DNA of 64,000 nt. Source: an uncultured bacterium. Its GTDB lineage: Bacteria; Bacillota_I; Bacilli_A; Acholeplasmatales; Anaeroplasmataceae. Location: assembly GCA_949293265.1 (NCBI GenBank), contig CASFCK010000004.1, positions 1 through 64,000 on the forward strand. The letters run 5' to 3'. The position numbers and the translations under genes are program-made. Positions 42,616-52,476 of this stretch are shown piece after piece. The notes under the pieces are model-generated. The model ran no database searches, had not been told where the DNA came from, and saw only the letters and a program-made list of their open reading frames with translations. Position 1 is the stretch's first letter. Each line of letters opens with the position of its first letter.

Positions 42616-44259
42616 ATGTTAAAAGAATATAAAATTAAAAAATTTATGATATTTTCAAGTATAATTTATATCATAATATCAGCAATTAGTTTAATTTCAC
42701 CATATGTTATGGGGATAATATTAGATGATTTTATACCTAATAGAAATTTAAATGGATTAATTATTGGTATAATATTATTCATAACACTTCCATTTATTAG
42801 CGTTGGTTTAAATTTGTTCTATAATTATATAATGATTAAATTAGTTAGGAATAAAGGTAATGATTTAAGCATTGATGTTATGAGTAAATTAATTTATCAA
42901 GATTATACATATTTTGATAAAGAGAATTCTTTAGAACTGTTGTCATATGTATCTAAAGAAATAGTTGGTTATTTAAATTTTTATGTTATCTCCTTACCAA
43001 GGTATTATATAGATATTTTAATGAGTATTGTTACATTAATTTTAATGATAACTATTAATCCGATATTAGGATGTGTTCAAATATTATATTTACCTTTAAT
43101 CTTATTACCAATGAAAAAAATAATGAAAAGTACAGAAAATGAGATTAATATAGTCGTAGAAAACAACGCTAAGATGACCCAAGTAAAAGGAGACATTTTT
43201 AAAGCTATAGAATTTATTAAAACAGCGCGTTTAGAAGAAAAGAAATTAACAGAAATTAAACAAGCTAATACTAAAATAAATCAAGTTTGGGGTAAAGTTG
43301 CAGCTTTAGATACACTTACAGGGATTTGGTCAAGTGGATTTATGACATTGTTGTTTACAGGGGTTACTTTTGGCTTAGGTGCATATTTTATTTTTGATGA
43401 TTTATTTGCGTTTACGTTAGGTTCATTAGTTACAATAATGAGTTATGTTAGTACATATTATGCAAAAGTTAATGTTGTTTTAAATACGAAGGTTAATAAG
43501 AAAAAAGAAGATGCTAATTTTAAAGAGGTTATGTCTTACTTAAAATTAAAAGATGAAAGAGAAGATAATAATAATCTTTCTGATTTTGAATTTAAAGATA
43601 ATATTATATTTAATAATTTAACATTTAGTTATGATAATGAGAAAATTATATTAGACAATTTAAATTTAGAGATTAAATATAATAAATGGACTAGTATTAT
43701 AGGTGAAACTGGTAGTGGTAAATCTACATTGTTTGACTTAATATTAAAATTGTATTTAGTAAAAGAAAATGAAATATTAGTAGATGGAAAAGATATATTA
43801 AAAATAAATGCCTTTAGTATTAGAGAAAAGATAACTAAAGTCAGTCAAAACATTTATTTATTTCCAGGAACTATTTTAGATAATATGAAGTTAATTAAAT
43901 CAGAATTAACAGATGATGAAATTAATGATGTATTAGAAATTGCTTGTTTACGAGACTTTATTGATAGTTTACCTAATGGTTTAAACACCGATATTGGTGA
44001 AATGGGAAAATTAATGAGTGGTGGTGAAAAGCAAAGATTAAGTTTAGCTATGGGACTTTTAAGGGATTGTAAAGTTTTATTGTTAGATGAAGTCACATCT
44101 AATCTAGATAGTCAAACCACATTAAAGTTAGAAGCAAATTTAAAACAATTAATAGCTAAGGGTTATACTATAGTTTCAATAAGTCATAATAAAGAATTTT
44201 TAAATGATAGTGATGTGATTTATGAAATAAAAGCTAAACAAGCAGTTAAAATAGCATAA
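42616..44259 (+). CDS. Exporter-type ABC transporter, second copy
   Basis: This 547-residue half-transporter has six membrane helices up to about residue 290. The ATPase has Walker A G-E-T-G-S-G-K-S-T, Q-loop S-Q-N-I-Y-L-F, signature M-S-G-G-E-K-Q-R and Walker B V-L-L-L-D-E-V-T. It diverges strongly from the protein at 39519; here the catalytic Glu is followed by Val-Thr-Ser. The gap before it (42439-42615) is AT-rich with promoter-like sequence, so it has its own transcription unit. AAAGGCAGG precedes ATG 42616. Confidence 0.85.
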   Translation: MLKEYKIKKFMIFSSIIYIIISAISLISPYVMGIILDDFIPNRNLNGLIIGIILFITLPFISVGLNLFYNYIMIKLVRNKGNDLSIDVMSKLIYQDYTYFDKENSLELLSYVSKEIVGYLNFYVISLPRYYIDILMSIVTLILMITINPILGCVQILYLPLILLPMKKIMKSTENEINIVVENNAKMTQVKGDIFKAIEFIKTARLEEKKLTEIKQANTKINQVWGKVAALDTLTGIWSSGFMTLLFTGVTFGLGAYFIFDDLFAFTLGSLVTIMSYVSTYYAKVNVVLNTKVNKKKEDANFKEVMSYLKLKDEREDNNNLSDFEFKDNIIFNNLTFSYDNEKIILDNLNLEIKYNKWTSIIGETGSGKSTLFDLILKLYLVKENEILVDGKDILKINAFSIREKITKVSQNIYLFPGTILDNMKLIKSELTDDEINDVLEIACLRDFIDSLPNGLNTDIGEMGKLMSGGEKQRLSLAMGLLRDCKVLLLDEVTSNLDSQTTLKLEANLKQLIAKGYTIVSISHNKEFLNDSDVIYEIKAKQAVKIA

Positions 44260-44286
44260 TTATTTAATTGTAAATATAAAGTAAAG

Positions 44287-44337
44287 AGGCTTTCTTAGAG
44301 ATTTAGATTATATTTCTTAAGAAAGCCTTAATATTTT
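44287..44337 (+). terminator. Terminator after the second exporter gene
   Basis: The stem AGGCTTTCTTA/TAAGAAAGCCT (44287-44297 with 44318-44328) encloses about 20 bases and is followed by a T-rich tract. Confidence 0.75.
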
Positions 44338-44358
44338 TACATTTTTATTTTAAAATCA

Positions 44359-44387
44359 TTAATTTTTTAAAATAAAAATGTTATAAT
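44359..44387 (+). promoter_or_regulatory. Promoter of the Rnf operon
   Basis: TTAATT, a 17-base spacer and TATAAT (44382-44387), about 31 bases before the ANTAR gene start. No twin hexaloop hairpin follows it, so the ANTAR protein does not obviously control its own leader. Confidence 0.5.
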
Positions 44388-44418
44388 ATAACGACTATGA
44401 GCTTTAGAGGTGTAGTAT

Positions 44419-44979
44419 TTGCATAAAATATTAGTATTGGTTAATAATAAAAGTGATTTCAAGTTTAAACAAGCATGTAATTTAAAAGATTATCAAGTTA
44501 CATTTTTAGATCTAGATAGTAATCTTTTAAAGAATAATTTAGCTAAAATTAGAACTGATATATTAATTTTAAATAAAGAGTATTTAGGTAATATGACTAA
44601 TTTATTAGCTTTACTTGTTGCTAATAAAAATATGCTGGTCGTTTATGTTTCTAAATCTTTAGAATACGGTCAATTATATAATATTATTAACGAGTCTAAT
44701 TTTATTTTATTAGAAGAAAAAAATATATCTGGATTAGACGATGTTTTACGTTATGCGATTAAAACATATAATTGTTTAATTAACTTAGAGAAAAAAGTAA
44801 TGCGATTAGAAGAAGAAATTAAAACAAATGATTTAGTAAGACAAGCTAAATTAAAACTAATGCATGAAAAAAAATTAACTGAAGATGAAGCTTATAAATA
44901 TATAATAAATTTAGCAATGCAAAAAAGAATGAAAAAAAGCGAATTAGCCAAGTTGATTATAGGAGGACTGATTTTATGA
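44419..44979 (+). CDS. ANTAR-domain antitermination-type regulator
   Basis: This 186-residue protein has a receiver-like N-terminal half (about 1-110) in which the usual phosphoacceptor Asp pattern is poor. A coiled-coil helix follows (about 118-140), then an ANTAR RNA-binding domain at 137-182 with A-K-L-K-L-M, E-D-E-A-Y and A-M-Q-K-R-M. ANTAR proteins bind paired hexaloop hairpins in leader RNAs and prevent termination. TTG 44419 follows AGAGGTG. The rnfC ATG overlaps its TGA stop, so it is part of the rnf operon. That is unusual: rnf operons seldom carry a dedicated RNA-binding regulator. Confidence 0.8.
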   Translation: MHKILVLVNNKSDFKFKQACNLKDYQVTFLDLDSNLLKNNLAKIRTDILILNKEYLGNMTNLLALLVANKNMLVVYVSKSLEYGQLYNIINESNFILLEEKNISGLDDVLRYAIKTYNCLINLEKKVMRLEEEIKTNDLVRQAKLKLMHEKKLTEDEAYKYIINLAMQKRMKKSELAKLIIGGLIL

Positions 44980-46274
44980 TTGCTAAAACAAGGGCAATAA
45001 ATGATGTATTAAATATGACTACATCTTTGCCAACAATTCATTTTACTAATCCAAAACGGGTTTATGTATCTATTACTAATGCGCGTTGTAAAACGGCAGA
45101 GGTTTATGTAAAACCGGGAGATAAGGTAAAGATTGGAACAATAATCGGTAAAAGAAATGGTGGATTTTTTGAACAAAATATGCACTCTACAGTTAGTGGT
45201 ACAGTTTTGGGGACTGTTAAAAAATGGCACCGTACCGGTAAAATGATTGATTTCATTGAAATCGAAAATGATTTTAAAGATGAATATGAAACAGGAGTTA
45301 ATGTTGAAAGAACTGATGAAGAGGTAAATTCTTTTACTAGAGAAGATATAATTGAATGTGTTAAACAAAATTCAGTTATTGGTTTAGGTGGTTCAACTTT
45401 CCCGAGTTATGTTAAATTAGAGTCATGTAAAGAAGTAGATACTCTAATTATTAATGGGGTAGAATGTGAGCCATATTTAACAACAGACCATAGAATATTA
45501 CTAGAATACCCTAATAAAGTAATGGAAGGAATTGGCTATTTACTTAAGGCAACAGGAGCTAAAAAAGCTTATTTATGTTTTAAGAAAAAATATGATGATT
45601 TATTCCAGGTTTTAACTGCAGTTAGAAAAAGACATATGGATTTACCTATTGAGATTAAAAAAGTTGAAAACTTTTACCCTCAAGGTTGGGAAGTGGCTTT
45701 AATTAAAACTGTTACTGGAAAAACTATTCCACATGGCGAGTTACCAAGTAATCATGGTGTTATAGTGTTTAATGCTTCAACTGCACTTGGTATTTATAGA
45801 GCAGTTAGACTTAATATGCCGGTTATAGAACGTAACTTTACGTTAACAGGGGATGGAATTAATTATCCTTCTAATATTAGAATGCGTATTGGTACTCCAC
45901 TTCAAGATCTATTAGAAATTTGTGGTGGTTATGTTGATGATAAAGATAAAGTTATCATTATGGGTGGACCAATGATGGGAGCATGTTTATTAAGAGATGA
46001 TGCAGTATGCAGTATGTCTTGTACATCAGCTATAGTTTTACAAGCCAAAGAATATAAAGAAGAGCCTTGTATACGTTGTGCATCTTGTGTATATTCATGT
46101 CCATGTGGTTTACAGCCGGTTTTAATTATGAAAGCTTATAAAACTAAAGATGTTGATGCATTAAAGAAATTAAATGTTAAAACTTGTATAGAATGTGGTA
46201 TGTGTGGTTATACATGTACTTCAAAAATTAATTTAACTGAATATATGCGTCAAGCAAAAAGACTTGTGAAGTAG
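44976..46274 (+). CDS. rnfC: Rnf complex subunit RnfC
   Basis: RnfC is the peripheral NADH/FMN-binding subunit of the Rnf ferredoxin:NAD oxidoreductase. It is 432 residues here. The N-terminal biotin-lipoyl-like region is followed by G-G-S-T-F-P-S-Y and N-G-V-E-C-E-P-Y, then two [4Fe-4S] motifs near the C-terminus (C-I-R-C-A-S-C-V-Y-S-C and C-I-E-C-G-M-C-G-Y-T-C). A G-G-P-M-M-G site is also typical. It is translationally coupled to the ANTAR gene and starts the C-D-G-E-A-B order. Confidence 0.95.
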   Translation: MIAKTRAINDVLNMTTSLPTIHFTNPKRVYVSITNARCKTAEVYVKPGDKVKIGTIIGKRNGGFFEQNMHSTVSGTVLGTVKKWHRTGKMIDFIEIENDFKDEYETGVNVERTDEEVNSFTREDIIECVKQNSVIGLGGSTFPSYVKLESCKEVDTLIINGVECEPYLTTDHRILLEYPNKVMEGIGYLLKATGAKKAYLCFKKKYDDLFQVLTAVRKRHMDLPIEIKKVENFYPQGWEVALIKTVTGKTIPHGELPSNHGVIVFNASTALGIYRAVRLNMPVIERNFTLTGDGINYPSNIRMRIGTPLQDLLEICGGYVDDKDKVIIMGGPMMGACLLRDDAVCSMSCTSAIVLQAKEYKEEPCIRCASCVYSCPCGLQPVLIMKAYKTKDVDALKKLNVKTCIECGMCGYTCTSKINLTEYMRQAKRLVK

Positions 46275-46285
46275 GGTGAATAAAA

Positions 46286-47464
46286 ATGATATTTAAAAGA
46301 GAAACTAGTCCTTTTATTAGAAAGCAAGTTTCTGTCAAAAGAATGATGTTAGATGTTATTATAGCTCTAATACCTATTACATTATTTGCGATGATTCAAA
46401 ACGGATGGAATGGTGTATATGTTATATTAACAGCTATTATCACAATGCTTTTAACAGAATTTGTAGGTGTAGCTTTAATTAAATGGCCTGATGGTATGCC
46501 AAGAAAAGAGCTATTTACAAAAGTTGGATTTAAGAAAATAGTAGAACAATTTAATATTAATAATATTTATTGTCCTTTAATTTCAGCTTTAATCTTTTCT
46601 TTATTATTACCTGCTGCTACACCAGTGTATGTAGTAATAGTAGGCGCAATAGTTGGTATTTTATTTGGTAAACTAGTATATGGACCTTATGGCAGTAATA
46701 TTTTTAATCCGGCTGCTTTAGGTTTTGTCTTTGTTTTACTATGTTTTAGTAATCAATTAGATGCAGCTAGAGATGTTGCTGCTAGTACAGTTAGACCAGA
46801 TGTAGTAGTTGATGGTGTTATTGCTGGTGGTACTCCGTTAACACAAATTAGTGGTAATTTGGCTAATTTTGGTAATGCATTACAAACATATAGTTTATTT
46901 GATCTTTTTGTTGGTAATGTTCCTGGTGCTATGGGTGAAGTTTGTTCAGTTTTATTAATTGTAGCATTTATCTATTTAACTATTAGAAGAGCTATTGATG
47001 TAAGAGCTACATTAGGTATGCTTTTAGGGTTTGGTTTAGTAGCTTTAAGTGTTGGTATTACGCTTTATTGTATAAATGGAACTAATGTAGGTGAGTTCTT
47101 ATTATATCAATTACTTGCTGGCGGATTATTATTTGGGGCAGTATTTATGATAACTGATCCTGTTACTAGTCCTGTTACAAAATTTGGTAGATTATTTTAT
47201 GGTGTATTTGCTGGTTTAATGGTAGCTTTAATTAGATATATTGGAGCTTATCCTGAAGGTACAGCTTTTGCTATATTATTAGCTAATATTATAGCTTCAG
47301 CTTTAGATTATTTTATGCAAGGCAAGAAAAACACTTATTCTTGGATTCAACTTACTGTTACTTTTTTAGTAATAGTTTGTGTATGTTTAATAATTTGTTT
47401 CACGGTAGCAGGTAGAACACCACTTCCTGAAACAAATATGATTTTAGGAGGTTTCCTAAAATGA
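46286..47464 (+). CDS. rnfD: Rnf complex subunit RnfD
   Basis: This 392-residue membrane subunit has about ten helices and carries a covalent FMN outside. The flavin attachment Thr is T183 in A-G-G-T-P-L, where most RnfD proteins have S-G-A-T-P-L. T-D-P-V-T-S-P-V-T-K and G-P-Y-G-S-N-I-F-N-P-A are family hallmarks. AGGGTG precedes ATG 46286. It overlaps rnfG by 4 bases. Confidence 0.95.
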   Translation: MIFKRETSPFIRKQVSVKRMMLDVIIALIPITLFAMIQNGWNGVYVILTAIITMLLTEFVGVALIKWPDGMPRKELFTKVGFKKIVEQFNINNIYCPLISALIFSLLLPAATPVYVVIVGAIVGILFGKLVYGPYGSNIFNPAALGFVFVLLCFSNQLDAARDVAASTVRPDVVVDGVIAGGTPLTQISGNLANFGNALQTYSLFDLFVGNVPGAMGEVCSVLLIVAFIYLTIRRAIDVRATLGMLLGFGLVALSVGITLYCINGTNVGEFLLYQLLAGGLLFGAVFMITDPVTSPVTKFGRLFYGVFAGLMVALIRYIGAYPEGTAFAILLANIIASALDYFMQGKKNTYSWIQLTVTFLVIVCVCLIICFTVAGRTPLPETNMILGGFLK

Positions 47465-50400
47465 AAAAATATTTAAAAATTACATTAGTCTTATTTTCAA
47501 TTTGTTTAGTCTGTGCCTTAGCTACAGCTGGAGTTAACTTATTTACAGCTCCTAAAATAGCTGAATATCAAGAAGAACAAAAGATGGCAGCCTATATGGA
47601 ATTATTTGAAGGTATGTCAGCTAGTAATTCAGAATTTATAAATGAAGGATTTACATCAAGTTATGTAAAAGAAAAAGTAATAGTAAAAGATGAAGCTGGT
47701 AATGACTTGGGTTATGGTATGCAAGTTTCAGGCAAAAATTCTTATGGCACTATTACTTTAGTAGTTGCCTTAGATAACGAAGGTAATTTAAAAAGTATTA
47801 AATGTACTGAAAATGGTCAAACTGGTGGCCGAAACACAATGATTAACGAGTATTTAACTCAATTTAGTTCAGGTATGACAGCAACGGATGTAGCAAACCA
47901 ACCAGTTTATTCAGGTGCTACATATGGTTCTAATTTAGTGAAAAGTTTACTTGCTGCAGCGTTTAGTGAAGCAGGTATTATGTCTCCAATCCAAGAAAAA
48001 TTAGTAGGTATCTTTGGTGATAGTGTAGATATGGGTAACACGATAGAAGACACATCATTCATTTATGCTCAACAAATCACACTTGGTTATGAAGTAAAAG
48101 ATGGTAATAATAATGTTTTAGGTTATTATTATGAAGTTAATGTTACTAATAGATTTGGTAATATAAATGTTGGGGTAGCTTTAAATAAAGATTATACATT
48201 AAAGCAAATTAATCAAATTGAAGTTGTTCAAAAGCCTTATGGTGAAAATGATACAACTACAATTGCTAAAGATTTCTTAAACGGTATGCAAGCTGGTTCT
48301 AATTATGATGCTATTAATGGTCTTGCTACAACTGCAGGTGCTACAATTTCTACAACTAGTGCTAAAGTTGCAGTACTTGTGGCTATGAAAGAAGCTCAAA
48401 ATCAATTTGATGAAGACTTAGCTTCAAGAATTATGTTCTATAATTACACTACAAAAGTAGATGCTGAAGGTAAACTTGATAATGTTGATAAATACCAAAC
48501 TGTTAAGAATGGTGAAAATAATCTTGGTAGTGTTGTATGTGTTAAAGATTCTAACAAATATGGTGAAATTGGTTTATATGTAGGTATTACAAGTAGTAAT
48601 ACATTAGCTGGCATATTTATTACATCTAATGGCCAAACTGCTGGTAGAGCTGATAGTTTATCTGATTATATGAATAATTTTACAAGCGGTATGACTGGTG
48701 AAGAAGTTATTAGTGAAGATAATTATACAGGCGCAACATTTGCTTCTAACACTGTTAAAGATTTATTAGCTACAGCCTTTGAACAAGTAACAGGTGAACG
48801 TCCTCAACTTGGTTATGATTCTTATTATGAAAAAGCATTTACTGGCGTTGATTTATCTAAGAGTCAAGCAATAGAAGAATTTAAATCAGAAAATATTTCT
48901 GAAGGTAAGATTTTATATGATGCTTCAGGTAATGTTCTTGGTAATGCCTATGTAATTAGTGGCACTAATGAATTAGATGGTACCTTAACATTGATGGTAG
49001 CTGTAAAAACTGATGGTAAATTACAAGGTGTTCAAGATATTTCTAATGTTCAAACTGGTACAGCTTCAGGTTTACTTGATGATTATCATAATAACTTTAC
49101 TGCAGGTATGTCACAAAGTGATGTTGAAGGTGTAGGCACAGTAAGTGGTGCTACAGTTGGTTCTATACATTATAAATCATTAGTAATTGAATGTATGGCT
49201 GAAGTTGAATCATATAATTCATATTATGAAACTTTATTTGGTGAAGTTACATTTGAAGTGATTAAAGACGTTAATAGAACAAATATAATTCAAGCAGTAA
49301 CTGCTAAAAATGGCGAAACAGTATTAGGTTATGCCTATATTATTAGATTAGAAAATGCATATGGCTATAATGTTATGTGTGTAGCATTAAATAGTGATGG
49401 TACTTATAAGAAGTTAATTGATGTTGAAAATAATCATGCTGATTTAACAGAAATTTCTACAGTCTTTGAAGATGGTAGTGACATGACAGAGATTATAGCT
49501 CAAGGAAATTCTGATCAAGCTATTGAAATTGGTGCTTCTTATACTTCAGAAATTGCTACTTTAGGTATTAAAATAGCTATGGATGCCTATAGTAATACTT
49601 TAACTGAAAGTATTTCTGATGAGCTTTATATTAAACAATTGTTCAATAATGCAGTTATGAGAAAAACAAATAAAATAACTATAACAAATACAGCTATATC
49701 TAAAGCTTATCAAGTAGTTGGTTCAGCTAATTTTTTAGATGATCAAGTTTTAGGTTATGTATATTTCTTAACTGTTGAAAATGAAGATGTATTAATGAGT
49801 TTAATTGTAGGTGTTAGTGCTGAAGGTAATTATATTGGTTCAATAATGACAAAATATGAAACAAAAGGTCAAACTAATATAAGTGGTTCATTTGCAGATA
49901 CACTACAAGGTAGAGTTGAAACTTATTTAAATGATTTAATAGGTTGCAATGATAGTGACATTAGAGTTGCTCCATATTTTGAAGCTGGTTCTTATGCATC
50001 ACAACTTGTAAAATATGCATTAAGATTATGTATAGCTGAAAGCAAAAACAAAGTATATGCTAAACCTGATTTATATAGCGACAATCAAATTTATATTGAT
50101 GCTTTAGGCGATGTAGATTTAACTAGTGCTACTAGACTTCCTGAAGGAGAAAATGAATTCTTATATCCTGAAACAATATCTGGTATTAAATTAGCAGATG
50201 AAAGTCATGCATACATTGTTAAAGGCATGGATGTATATTCACGTAATTATATTTTAGTTCATATAGCTAAGGATGGCTCATTAATCAGCATCTATGATGT
50301 TGAAAACAATCATGGTTCTATATCTGGTGTTTTAGATTTCTTTGATACGGGTATGACAGAAGAAGATGTTAATAAAATTGATTATAATCCTACAAATGAT

Positions 50401-51735
50401 GCAGAAGCTCACTCATCTTACACTGTAGAAATGACTAGACTTGCTATTTTAATAGCTATGCAAGAATTTAGAGCAATATCTTCTAATATAGTTGATTATG
50501 AATTAGCAGTTAAAGATTTATTCCCGTTTGCAATTTATACTAGAGGTGTAAATTTATTAGAAAAAGTAGAAGATAAAACAATAAGCTTTGCTATGGAAGT
50601 TAAAGGCGTTTCTAATTATGTAGCTGGTCAAACTTTAGGATATGCGTTTGCAAGAAATAATGTTATGATTGCTATGAGTACTTATGGTCTATATCAAGGA
50701 TATGTAGCTTTAGGTGAATTATCTAGTGAAGAAAAAGCATTCTATGATAGTATTAAAGCAAATATGACAAAACAAGAAATTTTACAATTAACTGGTTCTG
50801 AAGAAGCTAAAAATAATGTAGTTGCTATTATAAATGAAACATTTAATTTTGCTAAATTAACAGATTATGATGAATCTATTTCTAAGGCTTTCTCTAATTA
50901 TTCAAAAGCTGATTCAATAGTATTAGATATAATTAATTCTAATGATGTATTAGCTTCAGTACAAGTTAGAGATAACGCTAGTAAAGATTTAGGTTATGCA
51001 TATATAGTTTATTTAACAAATATTTATGGTCCTGGTGATGGTAGTTTTGGATACAATAGAATATTAGTTAGTCTTAATGCCGATGGCACATTTAATAAAG
51101 TATTTGATCTTGGTAACAATCATTCTAATGTTGATGAATGGACAAATACTAATCCAAATGTGTTTGTATCAGGCATGACAGCTGAACAAATTACAAATAT
51201 TAAATTTGATGCAGTATCTGGTGCATCATATACAATAGAAACTATTAAATTAGCAATAATGATTGCGATGAACGAACATGGCCAAACAAATAATAGCACA
51301 TATGAAGCTGCAGCAAGAAAAGTATTCCCTGGTATGGTTGCAGGTAGATCTGAAATATTAACAAATTTACCTGAAGGTATAGATTTTGGTTATCGTATTG
51401 TAGGTGCTACAGGTCCATTTGATAAAAATTCTACAAGTGAATTAGGTTATTTCTTCGTTGTAAGTGGAAAACACAAACGTGGGGATTTAACACTTGGTAT
51501 TGGTATTGATAATGAAGGTAAATTGGTAGGTATTGACATTATCAAGAATGGACAAACAGCAAGTTGGCCACAAAAAATTGCTGATTATGTGGCAAGTTTC
51601 ACTGCAGGCATGACGGCTGTTGAAGTGGCTGAAACTGCTACTGTATCTGGTGCTACTCTTGGCACACAACTTGTTAAAGATTTATTAGCAAAAGCATTTA
51701 ATGCTTATGAAACTCTAAAAGGAGGTAATAACTAA
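47461..51735 (+). CDS. rnfG: Giant RnfG with ten FMN-binding-type repeats (multiflavin Rnf subunit)
   Basis: Normal RnfG has about 200 residues, one membrane anchor and one covalently bound FMN. This one has 1424 residues. After an N-terminal membrane segment (about 5-28), ten FMN-binding-type repeats of about 130-150 residues follow outside the membrane. Flavinylation-type sites are S-G-A-T 151-154, A-G-A-T 292-295, T-G-A-T 423-426, S-G-A-T 562-565, I-G-A-S 690-693, E-A-G-S 841-844, A-H-S-S 983-986, T-G-S-E 1111-1114, S-G-A-S 1253-1256 and S-G-A-T 1396-1399. Five keep Thr, two more have a canonical G-A-S, two keep only Ser, and one is lost. ApbE, which attaches the FMN, is encoded nearby. 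The protein probably extends a chain of flavins away from the Rnf core for extracytoplasmic electron transfer. There is no LPXTG anchor. Confidence 0.93.
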   Translation: MKKYLKITLVLFSICLVCALATAGVNLFTAPKIAEYQEEQKMAAYMELFEGMSASNSEFINEGFTSSYVKEKVIVKDEAGNDLGYGMQVSGKNSYGTITLVVALDNEGNLKSIKCTENGQTGGRNTMINEYLTQFSSGMTATDVANQPVYSGATYGSNLVKSLLAAAFSEAGIMSPIQEKLVGIFGDSVDMGNTIEDTSFIYAQQITLGYEVKDGNNNVLGYYYEVNVTNRFGNINVGVALNKDYTLKQINQIEVVQKPYGENDTTTIAKDFLNGMQAGSNYDAINGLATTAGATISTTSAKVAVLVAMKEAQNQFDEDLASRIMFYNYTTKVDAEGKLDNVDKYQTVKNGENNLGSVVCVKDSNKYGEIGLYVGITSSNTLAGIFITSNGQTAGRADSLSDYMNNFTSGMTGEEVISEDNYTGATFASNTVKDLLATAFEQVTGERPQLGYDSYYEKAFTGVDLSKSQAIEEFKSENISEGKILYDASGNVLGNAYVISGTNELDGTLTLMVAVKTDGKLQGVQDISNVQTGTASGLLDDYHNNFTAGMSQSDVEGVGTVSGATVGSIHYKSLVIECMAEVESYNSYYETLFGEVTFEVIKDVNRTNIIQAVTAKNGETVLGYAYIIRLENAYGYNVMCVALNSDGTYKKLIDVENNHADLTEISTVFEDGSDMTEIIAQGNSDQAIEIGASYTSEIATLGIKIAMDAYSNTLTESISDELYIKQLFNNAVMRKTNKITITNTAISKAYQVVGSANFLDDQVLGYVYFLTVENEDVLMSLIVGVSAEGNYIGSIMTKYETKGQTNISGSFADTLQGRVETYLNDLIGCNDSDIRVAPYFEAGSYASQLVKYALRLCIAESKNKVYAKPDLYSDNQIYIDALGDVDLTSATRLPEGENEFLYPETISGIKLADESHAYIVKGMDVYSRNYILVHIAKDGSLISIYDVENNHGSISGVLDFFDTGMTEEDVNKIDYNPTNDAEAHSSYTVEMTRLAILIAMQEFRAISSNIVDYELAVKDLFPFAIYTRGVNLLEKVEDKTISFAMEVKGVSNYVAGQTLGYAFARNNVMIAMSTYGLYQGYVALGELSSEEKAFYDSIKANMTKQEILQLTGSEEAKNNVVAIINETFNFAKLTDYDESISKAFSNYSKADSIVLDIINSNDVLASVQVRDNASKDLGYAYIVYLTNIYGPGDGSFGYNRILVSLNADGTFNKVFDLGNNHSNVDEWTNTNPNVFVSGMTAEQITNIKFDAVSGASYTIETIKLAIMIAMNEHGQTNNSTYEAAARKVFPGMVAGRSEILTNLPEGIDFGYRIVGATGPFDKNSTSELGYFFVVSGKHKRGDLTLGIGIDNEGKLVGIDIIKNGQTASWPQKIADYVASFTAGMTAVEVAETATVSGATLGTQLVKDLLAKAFNAYETLKGGNN

Positions 51736-52475
51736 TGGAAAAAGTTAATCAAAAGAAGAACTTTTTAAAAGGCATAATAGTTGAAAACCCAGTCCTTGTT
51801 GGTTTACTTGGTTGTTGTCCTACACTTGCTACTACAACATCAATTGAATCAGCAATAGGTATGGCAATATTATTCCTATTTGTTTTAATTGGTTCTAACG
51901 TATTAATTTCTTTACTTAGAAAAGTAATTCCTGCAGAAGTTAAAATACCTGCTTATATAGTTATTATTGCTACATTTGTTACAATAGTTAAAATGCTTTG
52001 CGAAGCATTCTTACCAGAATTATATTCAACACTTGGAGTATTTATCTCTTTAATCGTTGTTAACTGTATTATTCTTGGTCGTGCAGAAGCATATGCAAGC
52101 AAAAACGGTCCGTTATCTAGTTTAGTAGATGCACTTGGAATGTCTGTTGGTTTTGCTTTAGCATTATTAATTATGGCATTTATTAGAGAATTCTTAGGAA
52201 CAGGTGGATTTACTTTTGGTAAAATATTTACATTTATACCACTAGTAGAATGGACTCCACTTAAAACTTATGCTATTCCAATGCTTATTCAATCTCCAGG
52301 TGGTTTCTTAACCTTAGCTTGTATTTTAGCAGTTATTCAATATCATAAAAATCATAAAACGGAAAAAGAAATTAGAGCTGAAAAGGCTAGAATCGAAGAA
52401 TTAAAAAAAGCTAAATTAGCAAAAATGGCTGAAGCAGCTAAAACAGAAACAAAAACTGTAAAGGAGGCGGCATAA
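51735..52475 (+). CDS. rnfE: Rnf complex subunit RnfE
   Basis: This 246-residue integral membrane subunit of the RnfA/RnfE pair has six helices and conserved Cys-bearing segments (G-C-C-P-T-L and V-N-C-I-I-L-G-R-A-E-A-Y). In the complex these ligate a membrane-embedded [2Fe-2S] cluster. The C-terminal 45 residues are a charged Ala/Lys/Glu helix not needed in other RnfE proteins. Its ATG overlaps the rnfG stop by one base. Confidence 0.93.
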   Translation: MEKVNQKKNFLKGIIVENPVLVGLLGCCPTLATTTSIESAIGMAILFLFVLIGSNVLISLLRKVIPAEVKIPAYIVIIATFVTIVKMLCEAFLPELYSTLGVFISLIVVNCIILGRAEAYASKNGPLSSLVDALGMSVGFALALLIMAFIREFLGTGGFTFGKIFTFIPLVEWTPLKTYAIPMLIQSPGGFLTLACILAVIQYHKNHKTEKEIRAEKARIEELKKAKLAKMAEAAKTETKTVKEAA

Positions 52476-52476
52476 T

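Noticed and set aside
45009-45368. Long minus-strand frame opposite rnfC
   Set aside because: Shadow of the rnfC coding sequence with no ribosome site and no family resemblance; similar antisense frames opposite uxuB, GH3, the NCS2 permease and atpF were dropped for the same reason.
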